8,858 nucleotides of DNA from an uncultured Clostridia bacterium (GTDB lineage: Bacteria > Bacillota_A > Clostridia > Christensenellales > CAG-138), in NCBI GenBank assembly GCA_937877295.1, contig CALFIV010000205.1, positions 1 to 8,858 on the forward strand. The letters are read 5' to 3'. Of the stretch, positions 1-6,146 are shown in pieces. Under the pieces are notes generated by a model. That model did not search any database, was not told the DNA's origin, and saw nothing but the letters and a program-made list of their open reading frames with translations. The position numbers and the translations under genes were made by a program. Within the stretch, counting starts at the first letter, position 1; each line of letters opens with the position of its first letter.

Positions 1-52
1 GGCATACGAGATCTGATCGTGACTGGAGTTCAGACGTGTGCTCTTCCGATCT
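1..52 (+). other. Illumina TruSeq index (i7/P7) adapter, untrimmed
   Basis: This is not biological sequence. Bases 1-12 are the end of the Illumina P7 flow-cell sequence, bases 13-18 (CTGATC) are a 6-nt index, and bases 19-52 are the TruSeq read-2 primer site ending in CTCTTCCGATCT. The reverse complement of the index is GATCAG, which I recall as TruSeq LT index 9. The real insert starts at base 53, inside a lipoprotein gene on the minus strand, and cuts it about 14 codons before its expected stop. I am very sure of the adapter identity and fairly sure of the index number. Confidence 0.98.
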
Positions 53-1554
53 GCGTTGATTGAGAGCAGCGGATACGCACTGCACGGGCCCATTGCCGTG
101 TCCATGTTGTTCCACCAAAGCAGATCGCCGTTTTTGTAACGCAATAGCTCCGTGCCCCAGAAGTTCCACACCGGCGTCAAAAGCCCATAGTCCAGATTGT
201 CCCGCTCGGAAATGCGCTGCAAGGACAGTGTGATACGATCAAGGCTGACCTCAATCCCGGAAAGCTGATCGTTATTGATCAGTTCGTCTTCATGGATGAT
301 CGGGATCATCTTCTTTGCGATCTCCACGATCTTATCGAACGGCATCAAATTCGCGTTCTCCACCAGCGTTTCAACCGTCTCGATCGGCGCACGGTGTTCC
401 AGCTTGCATACGCCGAGATCGGAAATCCAAACAATCAGCGCTTCATAATCCCATTCGGGCGCGACAGTCGTTTCATCGTGGGAGGAGGACGATGCAAACA
501 GTGACGGATCGACCACCTTGATACCGTCGACAACGCGATAAAAGCGCACTTCGTACAAATACTTGAACGGATAGTCCTTCGGGAGTTTTGAAACGTTGAT
601 GCTGTATCCTTCATTTCCTTCGCTCAATACCGTTTCCTGCATCAGCAGCACACGATCCGCCTTCATGTCCCCGACGCCGATCTTTGCAATCAGCGCTTCC
701 GCCTCAAGCTGCGCGTCCGACGGCGTTTTCTTCAGATTTGTTCCGCGCGGTACGGTCGATTGCCCCGTGACGTCAGCGCATTGCTTGAATGAACCGGACG
801 GCGTTTCCGGGTAGTTGCTGCGATTATTAAAGTATACGCTGCTTTGCAGATACGTGACGGTCTTCTTTCCGTATTGAACGGTGCTGTTCCCGTACCAGCT
901 GAAGGATACCTTTCCGTTTTCGTTTCTGAGATGTCTGTATGACGTATCCGCAATGCTGTGCACCGGTTCGCCGGGCGCATCCGCTGCCGTCTTCCATTGC
1001 TCCTGATACGTCTTGATCAGTTGTTTCAGATATCGGGCTTCTTCCTTGCGCTGGTCTTCACTTTCAAATTCAGCCGTCGGAATCCAGTTGTCAAGCTGAT
1101 CCTGCAGATCGGCGATCATCTTTTCCAGAAACGGCTTTGTCTCCAACTGTTCCTGCGTATAGAGATCGTACCCCTCTGTGAGCACATCAAAGTACTTCTC
1201 CACCGTTTCGGGCGTAAACTCCGTCGCCTGCACACGTACGACCGGCAGCGGTCCGTCTGGACGAATCACCTCGGCGTCAAACGAGACCTTGAAGTCCTCC
1301 GAGCGTCCGGTAAACGTATCGGCTACGCGCTCGCCGGGCTTACCGGTTTCCTCCGGCGTGTCCGCCGTTTCCGTCGGCTGCGCATCCGCTTTTGTTGCAG
1401 TGCCGTCCGCGACAACCGTTTCCGTGCCCGGCGTCGCCTGCGCCTTTTCGATCATGACGTCAAAGTCCTTTTGAATAACGACTTCTTCCTCGGGCGTGGG
1501 CACGCAAGCGCAAAAGAGCATCAGTGCTAACAGTATGATTAAGATCCGTTTCAT
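53..1554 (-). CDS. Lipoprotein E: DUF6034-like surface lipoprotein, 3' end cut by adapter
   Basis: Reading from ATG at 1554 gives 500 uninterrupted codons down to the adapter junction. The start is set by AAGGAG at 1561-1566, 6 nt upstream. Residues 1-17 form a lipoprotein signal (MKRIL, a hydrophobic core, then FCAC) with Cys17 as the probable lipidated residue. It is followed by VPTPEEEVV, the array's shared motif. Residues ~36-80 are a Thr/Glu/Ala/Pro-rich linker, longer than in the paralogues and probably a flexible cell-wall spacer. Residues ~88-125 match the paralogue block (FDAEV..PDGPLPVVRV), and ~135-195 are charged and helical. The C-terminal block is present (NLMPFDKI, KKMIPII, GLLTPVWNFWG), ending at LLSIN where the paralogues continue AVDGxIID...GY. 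So about 14 residues are missing because of the adapter, not because of mutation. This is the most divergent paralogue: it lacks the YxVxC cysteine (YLYEVRF instead). The DUF6034 assignment is from memory of the family; function is unknown. Confidence 0.88.
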
Positions 1555-1610
1555 GGGTATCTCCTTTCTTTCGTCTTTGACGCGATTCATGCATAAAGTG
1601 CAATTCATGT

Positions 1611-1669
1611 TGTCATCCTGAGCCGTTCTTTTTTGTCATCCTGAGCCGCAGAACGGCGAAGGATCTCGG
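1611..1669. repeat. Intergenic repeat with duplicated TGTCATCCTGAGCCG core and stem-loop
   Basis: The 127-nt gap between genes D and E holds two direct copies of TGTCATCCTGAGCCG (1611-1625 and 1634-1648), followed by GGCGAAGGATCTCGG. The combination GTCATCCTGAG...CGAAGGATCT is a dispersed repeat I have seen in many bacterial genomes, especially in gut assemblies. Bases 1622-1629 (GCCGTTCT) and 1650-1657 (AGAACGGC) form a perfect 8-bp stem with a 20-nt loop. There is no T-run immediately after the stem on the minus strand, so it is not an obvious terminator. It differs entirely from the repeat in the other two lipoprotein gaps. What it does is unknown. Confidence 0.6.
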
Positions 1670-1681
1670 ATCGCTCGCAGT

Positions 1682-2923
1682 TCAATACCCTCTCTCCGGA
1701 TCGATGATGCTGCCGTCGACGGCGTTCAGCATCAGACGGCAGCCGTAGTCCTCATCGCTGACCCAATCGGACGCATCCGAATCCGTTCGGTTCGTTCCAT
1801 AGAAGGACCATACCGGTATCAACAGCCCGCTGTTTTGCGCATTCTGTTCCAGCACGCGCACAAGCTCCAGCCGGATCTCGTTGATTTGAAATACCTCAGT
1901 CCGTCCCTCGAACGAAGACGCATACCGAATGGGCATCATTTTGCGGAAAATATCCATGATTGCATCAAACGGCAGAAGCTGCGCGGTTTCCACAACTGTC
2001 TCGTCCGCCTCGATCGGCGATTCCCAGCGAAATCCCAAAAGCCCCGCATCGGACAGCAGAAGCTTCATGCATTCGTAGTACCAATCCACGGTAACGGATG
2101 TCTTGGGGTCGAGACGGCTGTATCCGTCCATCACCGCCGTCGGCGTATCGTTGACGATCCTGGAACACTCGACCAGATACGCATATTCTTTCGCTTCGTT
2201 TCGAACCGGCGTGATCCGCAACGGCGCAAACGGAAGGTCCAAACGTTCCATCCATGCTGACGCCTGCTCCATCGCTTCGCGCGGCGTCATCGTGAGTGAA
2301 GTCCCCTCCAGCGCTTCGTCCGTGACCGCGATCGGAACAAGATCGCGCTCAAGCACGTCGGAATAATATTCTTCATCGGAATGCGCAAAACGGTAGCTGA
2401 GCATCGCGTTATAATTCAGCGGCTTGTTTTTGCCGTAAGGCGTTTTACGGTTATTCAGAACGCTGAAATACTTGCCGTCCTTCTCCCACCATTTTCCGGA
2501 CGCGTTTTCAAGAGCCGACAGCATCGTCACGCCGTCGTCGCGCGTCATCAGTTCAGAATCGACCAAAACGGCATGCTTCCCGTCGCCATTTGGGTCGTAG
2601 TACATGGCTGTATCGCCGATCAATTCATTCCAGATCCGGTCAACCTGTTCCTGTGAAAAGTCGACGCCATGCACCCGTACGATCGGCATTTCCGGTTTCG
2701 GAACGGACACGTTCGCGTCAATCGCAACAGAAACGCCGTGGTCGGAAAACTGTTCCTGAATGTGCTCCACTGCGGGCATCGCATCTTTAACGGGCGTCTG
2801 CGTTTCCTCCGCTTTTCCGATCATTGCGCTCTGATCCTTTCCGACCACGATCGGCTCGTCCGGCGTCGGAACGCAGGCTATGAACATTGCAAGTGCAAGT
2901 GATATAATTAAAATTCGTTTCAT
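1682..2923 (-). CDS. Lipoprotein D: short DUF6034-like lipoprotein (413 aa)
   Basis: Complete gene, ATG at 2923, TGA at 1684-1682, with AAGGAG at 2930-2935, 6 nt before the start. Residues 1-17 are a lipoprotein signal ending FIAC (Cys17), followed by VPTPDEPIVVGKDQ, which is identical to lipoprotein C here. Residues ~65-105 are the first conserved block (AIDANVSVP, MPIVRV, WNELIGD). The helical, acidic segment seen at ~120-170 in paralogues B and C is mostly missing, which explains the shorter length (413 versus 483-496 aa). Residues ~212-260 have a PepSY/YcdB-like look: a helix starting TPREAMEQA, then a YAYLVECSR strand. The C-terminal block is complete (LLPFDAIMDI, KMMPI, GLLIPVWSFYG, LNAVDGSIIDPERGY). 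Beyond the lipid anchor, Cys253, Cys285 and Cys395 are present. It is probably an extracellular membrane-anchored protein; ligand and role are unknown. Confidence 0.92.
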   Translation of the reverse strand: MKRILIISLALAMFIACVPTPDEPIVVGKDQSAMIGKAEETQTPVKDAMPAVEHIQEQFSDHGVSVAIDANVSVPKPEMPIVRVHGVDFSQEQVDRIWNELIGDTAMYYDPNGDGKHAVLVDSELMTRDDGVTMLSALENASGKWWEKDGKYFSVLNNRKTPYGKNKPLNYNAMLSYRFAHSDEEYYSDVLERDLVPIAVTDEALEGTSLTMTPREAMEQASAWMERLDLPFAPLRITPVRNEAKEYAYLVECSRIVNDTPTAVMDGYSRLDPKTSVTVDWYYECMKLLLSDAGLLGFRWESPIEADETVVETAQLLPFDAIMDIFRKMMPIRYASSFEGRTEVFQINEIRLELVRVLEQNAQNSGLLIPVWSFYGTNRTDSDASDWVSDEDYGCRLMLNAVDGSIIDPERGY

Positions 2924-2963
2924 AATTTTCTCCTTTTGTTCGTATGTTTCGTATAGCCGCCCA

Positions 2964-3059
2964 TGTCAGGGAAAGCAGCATCCGCAGGCTGTCGGAAGGC
3001 AGTCTGCCTTCAGTCACCTGACGGTGACAGCTTCCCTGTCAAGGAACGCTGATTTGGAA
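2964..3059. repeat. 96-nt hairpin-rich intergenic repeat, copy 1 (gap C/D)
   Basis: Fills most of the gap between lipoproteins C and D. It is ~95% identical to 4552-4647 (by eye, three substitutions and two 1-nt indels). Internal structure: outer inverted repeats TGTCAGGGAAAGC (2964-2976) and GCTTCCCTGTCA (3030-3041); a near-perfect palindrome GAAGGCAG-T-CTGCCTTC (2995-3011); and a 6-bp stem GTCACC/GGTGAC around a TGAC loop (3013-3028). The CAGTCACC...GGTGACAGCTTCCC unit resembles short palindromic repeats I recall from Oscillospiraceae-type genomes. On the minus strand no T-run follows the stems. Repeat-wide similarity continues on both sides, to the stop of gene C and to the ribosome-binding site of gene D. 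This suggests it was copied together with the gene. Confidence 0.85.
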
Positions 3060-3063
3060 CTGC

Positions 3064-4524
3064 TCAATATCCCTTGATCGGGTCGATAATGCTTCCGTCG
3101 ACAGCGTTGATCAGAAGGATCGGCTCGTAGCTGTTCATCTCTCCGTATTCCGGCATGTCCGAGGCGTATGTCCTGACATAGCCATAAAATGCCCAGACCG
3201 GGATCAGCATGCCCTGATCGATTTTATCCTGCACGCGGATACGCCAGAGCCCAAGCTCCGCGCGGTTGATCCGCACAGCATAATCGAGATCATCTTCATA
3301 ATCCGCATAAACGATCGGGAGCATTTTCTTCATAATTGCGAACATCTCCCTGTACGGCAGCAAATTCGACTGCTCCGTGATCGTGTCGCCGATCGCGATC
3401 GGACTGTCCAGATTGATATTGTAAACGCCGTTGTCGTTGACGTCCACTGTAAATCTCTCCTGTTTCCAGATCGGCGCGTAATCGTCCTCCGCATCGACTT
3501 CGATGAGATTCGCCGGCATCAGCGTCTCGCATCCGTTCACCGTGTGCGCGCAGACGACCCGATACGAATACACAGTATTTTCCTGGTCGCGAATCAGAAA
3601 AATGCGGCTTGCGCGGTACGAGCTGTCCATGCCCGACTGTGCCAGAAAGTCCTCCGCTAACGCTTTTGCTTCCGCCGGTGTGATCGTGACGCTGCCTTTG
3701 CATTCCTCGGGGCAGCCGTCCGAAAACGACAGCTCACGCTCCCAGATGTAGCATACAATCTGCGACTCGTTCTGCTTGTAAAAACTGAAATCGCTGCCGC
3801 TGACCACCTGCCGAACCGTCGTACCGACGGCGCGTCCGTATTCGTCATATGCGGTCCCGATGATCGTCTCTTTGTTGTTCCAGCTGTTGTTGACGGAAAA
3901 GTGAATCCCCATCTCCTCCGATACGGCCGACAGATAGGTATGCGACGCGACCTCCTTGCCGTGATCGTCGAGCTGCACGCCGCGCTGCAGCGCAGCGTCC
4001 ACCGTCTCTCCCGCTGCAGCCTCCGGCGCTGCCTGATACGTGCTTTTCAGCACTTCGATCGCTTGTTCGGCTTCCTCGACGGAGGAAAAATGATACCGTT
4101 CCAGATCGTTGTTGTCGATCGCCGTCATCAGCGTCTGCATGCGCGCGGCGATCACATCCTTCGTATCCGCGTTTTGCTTTGCCGTCATCGGCATGTCACC
4201 GATCAAAACGTTCCAAAGATTGGTCACCGTCTGCTGATCGAAATTTGTGGGATATACGCGCACGATCGGCAGCTCGCCGTCCGGCACAACGATCTTTGCG
4301 TCGGCTTCGATCGACACCTTGCCCTTATGATACGAGTATTTCAATCGCTCCGGCACATCCAGTCGCTCTCGGATCGACAGCTGCATCAGCTTCGGCGCGA
4401 TCGTCGCTTTGGCCTGCTCGATCATGGCCGACTGATCCTTTCCGACTACGATCGGCTCGTCCGGCGTCGGCACGCAGGCGCAAAGAAATATACCTGCGAG
4501 TAATATGAGAAAGATTCGTTTCAT
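3064..4524 (-). CDS. Lipoprotein C: DUF6034-like lipoprotein (486 aa)
   Basis: Complete, ATG at 4524, TGA at 3066-3064. An in-frame ATG 15 codons upstream lies inside the intergenic repeat and was rejected because AAGGAG (4531-4536) sits 6 nt before the chosen ATG, which also begins the signal peptide. Residues 1-17 are a lipoprotein signal (FLCAC, Cys17), then VPTPDEPIVVGKDQSAMI. Residues ~57-112: conserved block (IEADAKIVVPDGELPI, LWNVLIGD). Residues ~118-170: charged helices including EEAEQAIEVLKSTYQAAPE. Residues ~208-260: variable beta region (FSVNNSW). Residues ~280-340: PepSY/YcdB-like unit (TPAEAKALAEDFL, then YSYRVVCAHTVNG). Residues ~386-486: C-terminal block (NLLPYREM, KKMLPIVY, RAELGLWRIR, IPVWAFYG, LINAVDGSIIDPIKGY). 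Cysteines include Cys258, a Cys271-PEE-Cys275 pair, Cys325 and Cys332, possibly disulfide-bonded outside the cell. Closest paralogue is B. Function unknown. Confidence 0.93.
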   Translation of the reverse strand: MKRIFLILLAGIFLCACVPTPDEPIVVGKDQSAMIEQAKATIAPKLMQLSIRERLDVPERLKYSYHKGKVSIEADAKIVVPDGELPIVRVYPTNFDQQTVTNLWNVLIGDMPMTAKQNADTKDVIAARMQTLMTAIDNNDLERYHFSSVEEAEQAIEVLKSTYQAAPEAAAGETVDAALQRGVQLDDHGKEVASHTYLSAVSEEMGIHFSVNNSWNNKETIIGTAYDEYGRAVGTTVRQVVSGSDFSFYKQNESQIVCYIWERELSFSDGCPEECKGSVTITPAEAKALAEDFLAQSGMDSSYRASRIFLIRDQENTVYSYRVVCAHTVNGCETLMPANLIEVDAEDDYAPIWKQERFTVDVNDNGVYNINLDSPIAIGDTITEQSNLLPYREMFAIMKKMLPIVYADYEDDLDYAVRINRAELGLWRIRVQDKIDQGMLIPVWAFYGYVRTYASDMPEYGEMNSYEPILLINAVDGSIIDPIKGY

Positions 4525-4530
4525 TGTTTT

Positions 4531-4536
4531 CTCCTT
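4531..4536 (-). promoter_or_regulatory. Shine-Dalgarno AAGGAG of lipoprotein C
   Basis: AAGGAG lies 6 nt before the ATG at 4524 and decides between this start and the in-frame upstream ATG at 4569. The same AAGGAG with 6-7 nt spacing precedes lipoproteins A, D and E, so the site is the norm for this genome. Confidence 0.85.
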
Positions 4537-4551
4537 TTGGTCGTATGTTCC

Positions 4552-4647
4552 TGTCAGGGAAAGCAGCATCCGCAGGCTGTCGAAAGCAGTCTACCCTTCA
4601 GTCACCTGTCGGTGACAGCTTCCCTGTCAAGGAACGCTGATTTGGAA
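4552..4647. repeat. 96-nt hairpin-rich intergenic repeat, copy 2 (gap B/C)
   Basis: Second copy of the element at 2964-3059, in the same orientation and the same relative place: it begins 5 nt beyond the stop of gene B and ends 27 nt before the start codon of gene C. The outer inverted repeats (4552-4564 and 4618-4629) are unchanged. The GTCACC/GGTGAC stem is kept although its loop changed from TGAC to TGTC. The palindrome that is near perfect in copy 1 is broken here (GAAAGCAGTCTACCCTTC). Copy 1 has about 14 extra nt between the element and the next ribosome-binding site. The shared ORF-to-ORF layout argues for duplication of a gene-plus-spacer unit. Confidence 0.85.
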
Positions 4648-4652
4648 ACTGT

Positions 4653-6143
4653 TCAATACCCCAATGTTGCGTCGATGATCGTACCGTCGACGGCGTTGAT
4701 CAGAAGGATCAGCGTATAGTCCTCCTCGTGATAATCGAACTTCGCCGCGTCGTCGGGCGCCGTATCCGCCGTTGTAGTTGCATAGAACGCCCATGCGGGA
4801 ACCAGCAGGCCCTGTTCGATGTTGTCGCGTTCGCGCACGCGCCAAAGCCCGAGCTCGACGCGATCGATCTGCTTTTGGCGTATATAGGTGATTTCCGAGC
4901 CGTAATAGTCCTTTGCTTCATCCTCAAACAGGATCGGCAGCATCTTCTCCATGATTGCCCGGATCTTGGCAAACGGAAGCAGATTGGTCTCTGCCGTTAC
5001 CGTGTCGCCGATCTGCAGCGGGCTGCTCCAGCTGAGCCGGTGAATTCCCCGATCCGATACATAGATCTCCAGCCGTTCGTAGTACCATTCCGGGGAAAAC
5101 GAATCCATGGCGTCGCTCCAGACATTTTCCGACCAAAGGCAAGGGATGCCGTTCTGCATGCGTGCGCATTCGATCCGATATGCATAGTTCGTTTCATCCA
5201 TGTTCGTGATCAGCCAGATATGCGCGACGGAAAACTGCTCCGAAAGATGCGCGTCCTTCAAAAATGCTTCCGCCGCTTCGGCCGCTTCCTTCGGCGTGGT
5301 ATGCAGCTTCGTGGATGCGATGCTCGGGATCGGATCGGTGACGTCCAGCTGCTTCACGCATTCCGAACAGTCGATCGCCTTGTCGGATTCGCTGCGAAAG
5401 TTGATCTGCGCATTGCGGGCGACCTTGATCCCGGCGCTGCCGGAGGGTTTTCCGTCTTCATCGTAATGCGTCCGCGTAATCACCCGTTCGGTGTTGTCAT
5501 AATTGTTGTTCACCGAAAACGAAATGCGCTCGTCAAAGTTGTATGCATTGAGTACGGTCCGCTTCGCCGCGTTCTGTTCCGTTTCACTGTCGAGATATGC
5601 GACATGCAGCGTACCGTCCGCAATCGGCCGTTCGCCGTCCTCCGGCGCTGACAGATATTGCTGCTTCAATTCGTTCAGCTTTTCTTCCGCTTCCTCCGGC
5701 GTGGTCATCACCTGATCCTGCGTCAGCTCCCCGCTGATGACCCGGTTATAATAGTCGATCATCTTTTCAAGATCGCCTCTGGTCTGAAAATCCGTTTCAT
5801 ACATGACACGGTCTCCGATCAGCACGTTCCATAAATCGTTCACGGTCTGCTGCTCGAAATCCTTCGGGAACACGCGAAGAATCGGCAGCTCGCCGTCCGG
5901 CACAACGATCTTTGCGTCGGCTTCGATCTTCAGATTGCCCTTTTCATAGGCGTATGTCAGCCGATCCGGCACTTCGAGCCTTTCTTTCAGCGGCAGCGCC
6001 TGCAGCTGCGGCGCGATGGATTCCGTTGCCTTGTCGATCATGCCGGACTGATCCTTTCCGACCACGATCGGCTCCTCCGGCGTCGGCACGCAGGCGCAGA
6101 GAAATATACTTGCAAGCAGGATCAGCAAAATTTGTTTCTTCAT
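4653..6143 (-). CDS. Lipoprotein B: DUF6034-like lipoprotein (496 aa)
   Basis: Complete, ATG at 6143, TGA at 4655-4653. The start lies only 3 nt after the stop of gene A and lacks a good Shine-Dalgarno (only a GGGG run inside the end of A), so translational coupling to A is likely. Residues 1-18: lipoprotein signal (FLCAC, Cys18), then VPTPEEPIVVGKDQ. Residues ~58-113: conserved block with IEADAKIVVPDGELPI, identical to C in protein and, over 48 nt, in DNA. Residues ~120-170: charged helices (TPEEAEEKLNELKQQYLSAP). Residues ~207-250: variable beta region (FSVNNNYDN). Residues ~283-337: PepSY/YcdB-like unit (TPKEAAEAAEAFL, YAYRIECARMQNGIP). Residues ~387-496: C-terminal block (NLLPFAKI, EKMLPILF, RVELGLWRVR, LVPAWAFYA, LINAVDGTIIDATLGY). 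A CSEC pair (259-262) and Cys326/Cys335 could form disulfides. Probably anchored outside the membrane; function unknown. Confidence 0.93.
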   Translation of the reverse strand: MKKQILLILLASIFLCACVPTPEEPIVVGKDQSGMIDKATESIAPQLQALPLKERLEVPDRLTYAYEKGNLKIEADAKIVVPDGELPILRVFPKDFEQQTVNDLWNVLIGDRVMYETDFQTRGDLEKMIDYYNRVISGELTQDQVMTTPEEAEEKLNELKQQYLSAPEDGERPIADGTLHVAYLDSETEQNAAKRTVLNAYNFDERISFSVNNNYDNTERVITRTHYDEDGKPSGSAGIKVARNAQINFRSESDKAIDCSECVKQLDVTDPIPSIASTKLHTTPKEAAEAAEAFLKDAHLSEQFSVAHIWLITNMDETNYAYRIECARMQNGIPCLWSENVWSDAMDSFSPEWYYERLEIYVSDRGIHRLSWSSPLQIGDTVTAETNLLPFAKIRAIMEKMLPILFEDEAKDYYGSEITYIRQKQIDRVELGLWRVRERDNIEQGLLVPAWAFYATTTADTAPDDAAKFDYHEEDYTLILLINAVDGTIIDATLGY

Positions 6144-6146
6144 GGC

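Noticed and set aside
1585..1609. Two ATTCATG copies and a TTGCAC -35-like box upstream of gene E
   Set aside because: Repeat is only 7 nt and no acceptable -10 hexamer lies at 16-18 nt; likely chance.
2964..3059. Intrinsic terminators in the lipoprotein gaps
   Set aside because: The stems are present, but none is followed by a T-run on the transcribed minus strand.
4525..4569. In-frame upstream ATG extending lipoprotein C by 15 residues
   Set aside because: It lies inside the intergenic repeat, has no ribosome-binding site, and would put extra residues before a perfect signal peptide; AAGGAG is placed for the ATG at 4524.
2964..4647. CRISPR array
   Set aside because: Only two copies 1.6 kb apart with a gene between them; no short regular spacers.
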